This document shows, piece by piece, positions 32,201 through 37,686 of a DNA stretch of 37,686 nt. Origin of the DNA: an uncultured Pseudorhodobacter sp. (GTDB lineage Bacteria > Pseudomonadota > Alphaproteobacteria > Rhodobacterales > Rhodobacteraceae); assembly GCA_945957495.1 (NCBI GenBank), contig CAMFLG010000002.1, positions 1 through 37,686 of the forward strand, in the 5' to 3' direction. Below the pieces are notes generated by a model. The model made no database searches. It was given only the letters and a program-made list of their open reading frames with translations, and was not told where the DNA came from. A program made the translations under genes and the position numbers. Positions within the stretch are counted from its first letter, which is position 1; each line of letters starts with the position of its first letter.

Positions 32201-33448
32201 AAGGCGATCGGCGATCTGCTGTCGCTGGGCCAGATCAGCGTGGCTGATGAAGATTACTTTGCCTCGGTGCAGCGGCGAACCCATGCGACGGCGCTGCCGG
32301 TGTCGATCTGGGCCAACAGCTTTTGGCCCAGCCGGGCTTCGGGGGTGAAACTGGTGCATCTCGACAGCGCGGCCCTGCAACCCCGCGCTGCTGATACCGT
32401 GGGGACACTGCAGCTTTTCCCGCACAAGATCTGGCCCAGCTATTCGCAGCCCCTGCTGGGAGCCAACAGCAACCTGCTGGAGTTGATCAGCCCGGTCGAT
32501 ACGCTGGAGCGGCTGAATGCCGAAGCCCTTGCGGTGGTGGCCTGCACCCGCAACGAAATGTTCATGCTGCCACATTTTCTCGCGCATTATCGCGCCATGG
32601 GGGTCAAGGCCTTCCTGATCGCCGACAACACCTCGGATGATGGCACGCTGGAATATCTGGCCCGGCAACCCGATGTCGCAGTGTTCTCGGTCGACAGCGA
32701 ATACCGCATTTCACAATATGGCGTAGCCTGGCAGCAAGCGATCCTGTCGAACTTCCGCGTAGGCCGCTGGAGCCTTGTCGCCGATGCCGATGAGTTTCTG
32801 GTCACCGGCGCCGATCCCGGAACGGCCCCCGCGCTGAGTGACGTTCTGGCCGAGGCCGAGGCCGAGGGCGCTGATGCGCTGCGGTTGTTCATGCTGGATC
32901 TTTATCCCGAAGGTCCGCTTTCCAAAACCGACTTTGCCTCGGGAGATCTGTTCGCCGAGGCCGGCTATTGTGACACAGAGCCATTCCTGAGCAATTGCCC
33001 CAGCCAGGGCCCTTATAGCAATGCACCAACCTGGACCTCATCGCTGCGCCATCGGCTGATCCCCAATTCGCGCGCCGAACTTTTTGTCGCGCAAAAAATC
33101 GCCTTGCTGAACTACCGGCCCTGGATGCGGCTTTCGGCGGGGCTGCACTATGTTGCAGGCGTACGGTTGGCGCAGCGGCAACTGGTTTTTGCCCATTTCA
33201 AGTATCACGCCGAATTCCGCCGCAAAGCACAGGCAGAAGTCAACCGCCGCCAGCATTTCAACAATGCCGAGGAATACCGCCGCTATCTGGCGCTGATGTC
33301 CGAAGGCCGCGAGGTGATCTTCAAACCCGGGCTGTCCTGCCTCTGGCAAGACAGCCCCAGTGTGCAGGTCATTCTGACGCCTCCCGAGCCGCAGGCAACC
33401 GCCGGAAGGGGTTTCGCGGCGAAACCTTTGCGGTCCGAAAAGCTGTAA
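29225..33448 (+). CDS. Giant glycosyltransferase with N-terminal galectin-like domain
   Basis: 1407 residues; AGGAAAGG lies upstream of the ATG. Domains in order: galectin-like lectin (about 1-125) with His39, Arg43, Asn52, Trp59 and Glu62 spaced as in galectins; a second beta-rich segment (about 130-235); a helical region (about 240-790); a GT31-like beta-galactosyltransferase domain (about 800-1090) with LFDTLVTVISCRAYLADRIPALEAAW and LKIDDDCFLDV (DDD near 892); and a GT2/GT92-like domain (about 1100-1350) with VVACTRNEMFMLPHFLAHYRAMGVKAFLIADNTSDDG and SLVADADEFL near 1183. The last three regions are shared with the protein at 19286-23038. The final codons run into a GGTTTCGCGGCGAAACC palindrome. 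The likely role is synthesis of a galactose-containing polymer; the lectin domain may hold the acceptor. No signal peptide or clear membrane segment was seen. Confidence 0.9.
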   Translation: MFDFRTVGGASFSYDVDFKEANYANISFFDDTRISIPFHLSLRAEKSLAVFNRRDGNQWQEEEAVNVAFKPGLNRIELRFDPPQTTVLLNGAVIFRLTQNSCPDTENITCLSYQGAVLPASVQLGGKRYQGRRGRGEISFAQPFHIAGWGFEPGATQMRHMLEIEGMDEPLRPGQFDRPEIARREGALSVRIGIKSLLPGRVWLDVPDGAPLNITLTCNGAPCGAALSLTRPEALAQLEAITGSVIAEQDAFTALLALEHIRHGNFLAELSPAAHAWALATATFYNLGDFLRPSTAETTTAALALTAPEPPPLDELLVEELRTRFTLALRQPAPEGTADGKLVDLLPELPPRGSEARRLSYLVLAEIFCAHDAFEELYTLAAAEGLPAFNAEENAWHNSVILPFLYAQHRFEDLRVILWSLTEPRADWIVTSTLAWVMRQIVHDPLPQLSEQAREELVYPFLDFIERRAGLYWERSECQHLIGAMVQLLAARDSFPAYLAQRLQQTAVTVYGLSQDFWNTLARTKATSRPMLSGDLAAAQENFRILARHSTGKPPTEAVARALRFFERFDNRDAARFRIELLGPAGTMLPTAPGTAPILTALRDSPVDPAQAAMRHLAFPRSALPAQGESETAALAALAREAVAAAHKDVPRAPYHDLQGRLSRNIAALLTELAGMQDPDEAPLRPRLAALLADMRSLSRGRSKFIGLGLALVLMNGLMQLGANRAARRLLGEIGAMRATLSPPEVETLRQAPALASALYALRQTDGPQAHPLLSPLLRYFPGVLAALPPPHKPTSSTSTLPAPHPLFDTLVTVISCRAYLADRIPALEAAWLHRLESLGIPYVVVVGGADAPRLDGNILHLAVDDDYESLPQKVLATVDWVLNETGFGHMLKIDDDCFLDVEEFFHSQSWRKFHYYGRALSRDPGNTDRSWHFAKSRSARGRLELDKSPEPSSYADGGSGYALSRTAMATVISQSTKPKGQQLLQGSFMEDKAIGDLLSLGQISVADEDYFASVQRRTHATALPVSIWANSFWPSRASGVKLVHLDSAALQPRAADTVGTLQLFPHKIWPSYSQPLLGANSNLLELISPVDTLERLNAEALAVVACTRNEMFMLPHFLAHYRAMGVKAFLIADNTSDDGTLEYLARQPDVAVFSVDSEYRISQYGVAWQQAILSNFRVGRWSLVADADEFLVTGADPGTAPALSDVLAEAEAEGADALRLFMLDLYPEGPLSKTDFASGDLFAEAGYCDTEPFLSNCPSQGPYSNAPTWTSSLRHRLIPNSRAELFVAQKIALLNYRPWMRLSAGLHYVAGVRLAQRQLVFAHFKYHAEFRRKAQAEVNRRQHFNNAEEYRRYLALMSEGREVIFKPGLSCLWQDSPSVQVILTPPEPQATAGRGFAAKPLRSEKL
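33410..33426. repeat. GGTTTCG-CGG-CGAAACC palindrome, copy 1
   Basis: A 7-bp stem (extendable by G-U pairs to 10) lying inside the last codons of the giant glycosyltransferase gene. Two further copies occur at 36044-36060 and 37406-37444. Position at gene ends suggests a REP-like element or transcript-end hairpin. Confidence 0.7.
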
Positions 33449-33472
33449 TAGCGCTTTGATGCAGGGTCTGAA

Positions 33473-33512
33473 TGTGCGATAGTTTGCAGCACAATAGCAA
33501 AACTACCGCACA
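33473..33512. promoter_or_regulatory. parS-like or operator inverted repeat before parA
   Basis: TGTGCGATAGTTT (33473-33485) and AAACTACCGCACA (33500-33512) form a 13-bp inverted repeat with one mismatch and a 14-base spacer, ending 20 bases before the parA start. This position is typical of a ParB-binding centromere or of an operator for autorepression by ParA/ParB. Which of the two is not shown. Confidence 0.6.
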
Positions 33513-33532
33513 TTGCGTATCGAAAGCGCCCT

Positions 33533-34939
33533 ATGAGCAAGAAGTCCGACCCGACTACCGCACAGCCCTACCATAATCTTGACCCCGCCCGCGCCGCTGC
33601 CAAGCTTGGACCAACAGTCGACACCACCCGGTTTGCCAAGGCGGCCGCCTTTTGCGACAAGGGCCGGGATGATCTGGCCCGGCGCGGCTATGCGCCGGAC
33701 GGAAAAAAACATCTGCGGCGGTTCTCGATCTGGGAGATCACCAAATATCTGATCCCCGTCGCAGCGGCCCATCTGCGCCGGGTGCTGCGCGCCAATCCCG
33801 ACCTGCCGCAGGGCGAAGGCGAAGCGGGGGCGAAATGGTTCACCCTGGAAGAGGTTCTGACCCTGCGCGAGCATCTTGCCGCCGAGGGCCTCGCCTCGAA
33901 GGAATACAAACCCTGGCGCCCGAAGGGAGCGCCTGCGAAAATCTGTGCGGTGGCCAACTTCAAGGGCGGCTCCGGCAAGACCACCACTTGCGCCCATCTG
34001 GCAATGGCGGCGGCACTGGATGGCTACAAGGTTCTGGTAATTGATCTGGACAGCCAAGGCTCGATGACCTCGATTTTCGGCGCCACAGTCGCGGATGAAT
34101 GGCAGACGGTGTTTCCACTGATCGCCAAGGACTACGCCCGCGCAGTTCAGGCCGAAAACCTTGTCCGCGCCGCCAAAGCGGCCCCTGCCCTGCCGCTGGA
34201 TGAGACTCTAACCGCCGCATTAGAGACGAATTCTGCGGATCTGATTCAGAAAACCCACTGGCCAAATATTGACCTCATCGGCGCCCAGCTGAACCTGTAC
34301 TGGGCCGAATTCCAGATACCAGTCTGGCGGATGGGCCTGCGATCCTGGGCGCTATGGGACGCGCTGGGGAATTTCCTGACCACCGAAGGCATTCTGGATC
34401 GCTATGACGTGGTGTTTCTCGACACACCGCCAGCGCTCGGTTACCTGACGATTAATTCACTGGCTGCCGCGGATATTCTGCTGGTGCCTTTGGGGGCATC
34501 CTTTCTGGAATTCGACAGTACCGGCCGGTTTTTCGATATGCTCTACACCACATTTGCCAGCATCGAAGATGGTGAAAACAGCCAGCGCAGAGCCTTGGGT
34601 CTGGATGAGATACGGTTTGAATGGGACGTGGTGCGCGCCATCATCACTCGCTTTGATGCCAGCCAGCAGACCGATCTGGCCAATGTGATTCAGGCCTATT
34701 TCGGCGATTTCATGACCCCCTACCGACAGGAATTCACCGCCCTCGTCGGACAGGCCGGCGAGCAGGTGAACGGCATCTACGAGGCCGATTACCGCGATTT
34801 CAACCGCGACACCTATCTGCGCGGCCGAGAGGCATTTGACCGCACCTATGCCGAATTCAAACAACTGCTGATCGGCGCCTGGTGGCGCGACGCGCAACTG
34901 GCGAAAGGAACCACCGATGGCAAAACGCAGAAGGCTTGA
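33533..34939 (+). CDS. parA: Plasmid partition ATPase ParA with N-terminal DNA-binding region
   Basis: 468 residues, long for ParA. Residues about 40-125 form an HTH-type N-terminal region (LRRFSIWEITKYLIPVAAAHLRRVLRANPDL...WFTLEEVLTLREHLA), as in plasmid ParA/RepA proteins of the autorepressing kind. The ATPase domain has Walker A KGGSGKTT (144-151), LVIDLDSQGSMTSIFG (about 168-183) and Walker B VVFLDTPPALGYLTINSL (about 300). It binds non-specific DNA in the ATP state and moves plasmid copies apart together with ParB on parS. The stop overlaps the parB start by 23 bases. The gene follows an inverted repeat likely to be its operator or centromere. This is the intact partition system, in contrast to the truncated ATPase gene at 4939. 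Confidence 0.93.
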   Translation: MSKKSDPTTAQPYHNLDPARAAAKLGPTVDTTRFAKAAAFCDKGRDDLARRGYAPDGKKHLRRFSIWEITKYLIPVAAAHLRRVLRANPDLPQGEGEAGAKWFTLEEVLTLREHLAAEGLASKEYKPWRPKGAPAKICAVANFKGGSGKTTTCAHLAMAAALDGYKVLVIDLDSQGSMTSIFGATVADEWQTVFPLIAKDYARAVQAENLVRAAKAAPALPLDETLTAALETNSADLIQKTHWPNIDLIGAQLNLYWAEFQIPVWRMGLRSWALWDALGNFLTTEGILDRYDVVFLDTPPALGYLTINSLAAADILLVPLGASFLEFDSTGRFFDMLYTTFASIEDGENSQRRALGLDEIRFEWDVVRAIITRFDASQQTDLANVIQAYFGDFMTPYRQEFTALVGQAGEQVNGIYEADYRDFNRDTYLRGREAFDRTYAEFKQLLIGAWWRDAQLAKGTTDGKTQKA

Positions 34940-36035
34940 GACCCCTGGTGCCGCCGAACTCGCCGACCTTGAGGCCGGTTTCGCGGCCAGACTTCCCGGT
35001 GACCGCAGCGGGCTTGCGGCCCCGATCGCGCAGATCGCCGGGGATATTGCCCGCACCACAGAACCGCTGGAACTAGACCAAAGGATCGCCAACGCCCGCG
35101 ATAGCCACGATGCAGCCGCCTGGCGGCAGGCTCAGGATGAGGGCCGCGTGGTCAGCGACCTGCCGCTTGACGCCATCGTTCTGGATCACGTCCTGCGCGA
35201 CCGCATGGTCGTCGAAGCCGGCGAAATGGAAGAACTGAAAGCCTCCATCCGCAGCAACGGTCTGCGCCACCCGGTCGAGGTGATACCGCTGGGTGCAGGC
35301 CAATACGGGCTGATTTCCGGCTGGCGCCGGGTCACGGCATTGCAAGAGTTGCGCGCCGAAAATGCGGGCTTTGCCACGGTCAAGGCCTTCGTGCGCCCGG
35401 CGCCGGAAGCGGGCGCACTTTATACCGCCATGGTCGAGGAGAACGAACTGCGCGCCCAATTGACCCCCTATGAGCGCGGTCGCATTGCGGTCATGGCGGC
35501 CCGGCTTGGCGCCTTTGTAGACACAGAGGCCGCAATAGAGACGATTTTTGCTGCCGCGTCCAAGGCCAAGCGATCTAAAATCCGCAGCTTTGCCTATGTG
35601 CATGAAGAACTGGGCGACAGATTGCAGTTTCCGACCGAGTTGTCGGAGCGCAACGGGCTGCGGCTGGCCTATGCTTTGCGCGAAGGCTATGGCGATGCGC
35701 TGCGCCAAGCGTTGCGGGGCGTTGCACTGTCTGGCCCTACCTATGAATGGGCCTTGTTAGAGCCTATTGTTACAGCAGCAGAGGCTATCGAGCGTTTGCC
35801 GGAGACAGGCAAGATCAACCGGGGAGGCCGGCCGAAAACCCAGTTCGCCAGACCCTCTGGCCACAGAGAGTCCTTGGCCAACGGCATCTCGATGGAGCGG
35901 ATCCTGCATGAGGATGGCTATTCGATCCGATTGCGCGGCCAGGTGGTTGATGTCGAAATGGTGGAGCTTCTGATGGACGACGTGCGCCGCCGCCTGAGCC
36001 CCCTGCCGGTTTTCACCCCCGGAATACGCGATTAG
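34917..36035 (+). CDS. parB: Plasmid partition protein ParB
   Basis: 372 residues. The ParB N-terminal nuclease-like/CTP-binding domain is seen as GLRHPVEVIPLGAGQYGLISGWRRVTALQEL (about 117-147), with SGWRRVTA in the place of the usual GERRxxA box. It is followed by VEENELRAQLTPYERGRIA and a helix-turn-helix (ETIFAAASKAKRSKIRSFAYVHEEL) for parS recognition. The C-terminal part would dimerise. The start lies inside the end of parA (23-base overlap), giving coupled translation. The protein loads at a parS site, the best candidate here being the inverted repeat at 33473-33512. A copy of the GGTTTCGC palindrome follows 9 bases after the stop. Confidence 0.92.
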   Translation: MAKRRRLETPGAAELADLEAGFAARLPGDRSGLAAPIAQIAGDIARTTEPLELDQRIANARDSHDAAAWRQAQDEGRVVSDLPLDAIVLDHVLRDRMVVEAGEMEELKASIRSNGLRHPVEVIPLGAGQYGLISGWRRVTALQELRAENAGFATVKAFVRPAPEAGALYTAMVEENELRAQLTPYERGRIAVMAARLGAFVDTEAAIETIFAAASKAKRSKIRSFAYVHEELGDRLQFPTELSERNGLRLAYALREGYGDALRQALRGVALSGPTYEWALLEPIVTAAEAIERLPETGKINRGGRPKTQFARPSGHRESLANGISMERILHEDGYSIRLRGQVVDVEMVELLMDDVRRRLSPLPVFTPGIRD

Positions 36036-36043
36036 CGCCGGGC

Positions 36044-36060
36044 GGTTTCGCCGCGAAACC
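36044..36060. repeat. GGTTTCG-CCG-CGAAACC palindrome, copy 2
   Basis: Same 7-bp arms as copies 1 and 3, right after the parB stop. The following ~170 bases up to the exporter gene include a T-rich run (CCGTTTTTTTGG) and should contain its promoter; no gene was seen. Confidence 0.7.
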
Positions 36061-36233
36061 CCCTGGCCCATGCCCTATGCCCAAGGCGCGGGCCATTAAG
36101 ATTTATCCACCGTTTTTTTGGCGCTTTCTCGCCATACGCCGCGAACACAGGTTCCCCTTGCGCCCATCTGCCGATAGGCAGGACCGCACTATGACCAGCC
36201 GACAGTTGTGAACACCTGGGGGATCGGGCGCGC

Positions 36234-37388
36234 ATGCAAGCCAAGTTCTTGATCATCGGACTGTCGCTTTTGCTGGCGGCTTGCGGGACTACGCCGCGCG
36301 GAGCAGGGTTGGAGCGTGAAATCCTGGCCGGTCAGGATCAGGTGATCAGGGCGGACGGCACGACCGGTGCGGCCCAAGGCAACGACGCCGAAGTCCCCGC
36401 TGACTTTGCGGTCGAAGTCGTCAGTCGCAGCAATCTGGCCAAATACGCATCCTGGCCTGCAGTGGGCGAAACTTCTCGCGGCTGGATCAACCGCGTCGAT
36501 CAGCCCAACACCCGCGTCCTGGCCGTTGGCGATACCGTCAATATCGCGATGTGGTCCACCGAGGACAACGGCCTGCTCAGCGGGCAGGGCCAGCGGCTGA
36601 TCAATATGCCGCCGCAACAGATCTCATCGACTGGTGAGTTGTTCCTGCCCTATATCGGACAGATCAAGGTCAGCGGCCTGTCGCCAGAACTTGCCCGCGA
36701 GGCGGTGCAAACCGCCTATACCAAGGTTTCGCCCTCGGTGCAGGTGCAGCTTGCCGCCAGCGAGGGCCGCAGCAACACCGCCAGCCTGCTCAGCGGCGTG
36801 AACAAGCCCGGCACCTACCCTTTGCTGGACCAGGATTTCACCCTGCTGGATCTGATTGCCGCTGCCGGTGGCATTGATCAAAAGCTGGTTAACCCGCAGA
36901 TCCGCCTGCAACGTGGCAACACCACCTATGCCACTTCGGTAGACCGGTTGATGAATGACACCGCGCTCAACACCACCCTTCAAGGCGGCGACCGCATTTT
37001 CATCGAAGACGATGAGCGCACCTATCTGGCGCTTGGCGCCACGGGAACCCAATCGCCCCACCGCTTCAACAAGGATCGCATCACCGCGCTGGATGCGATG
37101 TCACAGATCGGTGGCTTGGAGCCAACCCGCGCCAACGCCCAAGGCATCCTGATCCTGCGCACCTACCCCGACAGCGCGGTGCGCCGTGATGGCACCGGGC
37201 CGCGCCATGTCCGCACCATCTTTACCATCAACCTGACCACGGCTGACGGGCTGTTCAGCGCCGGGCAATTCCAGATCCGCTCCGGCGATGTGATCTACGC
37301 CACCGAAAGCCCGACCATCGTTACCCGCTCGATTCTTGGGATGACAGCCTTGCTGTTTGGCGTGGCCAATCAGACCAATAATTTCTGA
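36234..37388 (+). CDS. Outer-membrane polysaccharide export lipoprotein (Wza-type)
   Basis: 384 residues. The N-terminus is a lipoprotein signal: MQAKFLIIGLSLLLAAC, with the lipobox LAAC and acylated Cys17. Then comes the polysaccharide export domain (VLAVGDTVNIAMWSTED...STGELFLPYIGQIKVSGLSPELAREAVQTAYTKVSPSVQVQL), followed by SLBB-type repeats (GVNKPGTYPLLDQDFTLLDLIAAAGGIDQKLVNPQIRLQR and GGDRIFIEDDERTYLALGATG...ALDAMSQIGGLEPTRANAQGILILR). Wza-type proteins form the octameric outer-membrane channel for capsule or exopolysaccharide. It is the export step of the pathway encoded upstream. The inner-membrane tyrosine kinase/co-polymerase that normally accompanies it is not in the window. Confidence 0.93.
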   Translation: MQAKFLIIGLSLLLAACGTTPRGAGLEREILAGQDQVIRADGTTGAAQGNDAEVPADFAVEVVSRSNLAKYASWPAVGETSRGWINRVDQPNTRVLAVGDTVNIAMWSTEDNGLLSGQGQRLINMPPQQISSTGELFLPYIGQIKVSGLSPELAREAVQTAYTKVSPSVQVQLAASEGRSNTASLLSGVNKPGTYPLLDQDFTLLDLIAAAGGIDQKLVNPQIRLQRGNTTYATSVDRLMNDTALNTTLQGGDRIFIEDDERTYLALGATGTQSPHRFNKDRITALDAMSQIGGLEPTRANAQGILILRTYPDSAVRRDGTGPRHVRTIFTINLTTADGLFSAGQFQIRSGDVIYATESPTIVTRSILGMTALLFGVANQTNNF

Positions 37389-37405
37389 TCCTGACGTTGT
37401 CATCG

Positions 37406-37444
37406 GCTGCATACGGGGTTTCGCCGCGAAACCCCGTATGCAGC
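37406..37444. repeat. Long GGTTTCGC palindrome, copy 3 (18-bp arms)
   Basis: GCTGCATACGGGGTTTCG and CGAAACCCCGTATGCAGC pair perfectly around CCG. It lies 18 bases after the exporter stop. The core is the same as in copies 1 and 2 but the arms are much longer; it would form a very stable hairpin and is a strong candidate for a transcript end between the exporter gene and cysD. Confidence 0.75.
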
Positions 37445-37484
37445 GGCAATGTTGCCAAAAGGATGAAAGAAGCGGCACCACACT

Positions 37485-37526
37485 GCAAAATACAGATCAA
37501 AAGGCGATGGTTTCGCCCAATTTTGC
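37485..37526 (+). promoter_or_regulatory. Candidate structured leader upstream of cysD
   Basis: Outer arms GCAAAAT (37485-37491) and ATTTTGC (37520-37526) enclose inner arms GGCGA (37503-37507) and TCGCC (37513-37517). It lies about 65 bases before the cysD start. It may be an operator or RNA switch for sulfate assimilation, but no known riboswitch class was recognised. Confidence 0.3.
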
Positions 37527-37592
37527 ATTCGCTCTTTCATACGCTGGTCAAATTTGCCAAAGACACCCAAACAATTTTCAGAGGCCTTTCTG

Positions 37593-37686
37593 ATGAACAT
37601 TCCCACGGAACCCCTTCCCGGACACAGTCGGCTGACGCATTTGCAGCGTCTTGAGGCTGAGAGCATTCACATCATGCGGGAGGTTG
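37593..37686 (+). CDS. cysD: Sulfate adenylyltransferase subunit 2 (CysD), start only
   Basis: Only the first 31 codons are in the window, and the frame runs off the end. The residues SRLTHLQRLEAESIHIMREV closely match the conserved start of CysD (RLTHLxxLEAESIHIxREV). CysD with CysN makes adenosine-5'-phosphosulfate from ATP and sulfate; a following kinase step gives PAPS, the donor used by sulfotransferases. Its presence beside eight sulfotransferase-like genes suggests a dedicated PAPS supply for polymer sulfation. GAGGCCTTTCTG lies just upstream. Because it is so short, the call rests on the N-terminal signature alone. Confidence 0.85.
   Translation, partial: MNIPTEPLPGHSRLTHLQRLEAESIHIMREV

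Noticed and set aside
31319..32668. 449-codon frame antisense to the giant glycosyltransferase gene
   Set aside because: Shadow of the GT31-like and GT2/GT92-like domains on the plus strand.

Overview
The window looks like part of a plasmid or other extrachromosomal replicon of a Rhodobacterales-type alphaproteobacterium. The inference rests on high-GC coding with alphaproteobacterial-type proteins, a plasmid-style parAB pair, a mobilisation module (mobC plus relaxase), and a dense cluster for an extracellular polysaccharide. No rRNA, tRNA or CRISPR array was found. The taxonomic call is inference, not database-backed.

Layout. 1-2338 is the 3' part of a large RTX (calcium-binding nonapeptide repeat) secreted protein. 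It converges on ugd (UDP-glucose dehydrogenase, 2382-3560, minus). About 3.6-9.4 kb is a mobile block: a serine resolvase, a truncated ParA-like ATPase, a non-coding stretch with tandem 14-bp repeats, mobC and an overlapping relaxase gene, and an IS110/IS1111-type element with recognisable subterminal inverted repeats and a candidate guide (seek/bridge) RNA. From 9.5 kb to 33.4 kb is a glycan assembly region. It holds glf (UDP-galactopyranose mutase) overlapping a GT2 glycosyltransferase gene, eight sulfotransferase-like genes (two with degraded PAPS-binding loops and a third with an altered one), a coiled-coil protein, five further glycosyltransferases of one or two catalytic domains, and two small paralogous proteins of unknown function. 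From 33.5 kb to 36.0 kb is parA-parB behind a parS-like inverted repeat. A Wza-type outer-membrane polysaccharide exporter follows, and the window ends in the first 31 codons of cysD (ATP sulfurylase small subunit).

How it fits together (inference). Ugd and Glf would supply UDP-glucuronate and UDP-galactofuranose. The glycosyltransferases would assemble a galactose-containing polymer, and Wza would export it. CysD, with partners beyond the window edge, would feed PAPS to the sulfotransferases. The simplest reading is a plasmid-borne locus for a sulfated, possibly galactofuranose-containing exopolysaccharide, with an RTX protein that could act at the cell surface. The flippase, polymerase and chain-length genes are not in the window.

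The most unusual item is the 1407-residue glycosyltransferase at 29225-33448. Its N-terminus carries a domain with the spacing of galectin sugar-binding residues, followed by a helical region, a GT31-like domain and a GT2/GT92-like domain. A second giant glycosyltransferase (19286-23038) shares all but the galectin-like part.
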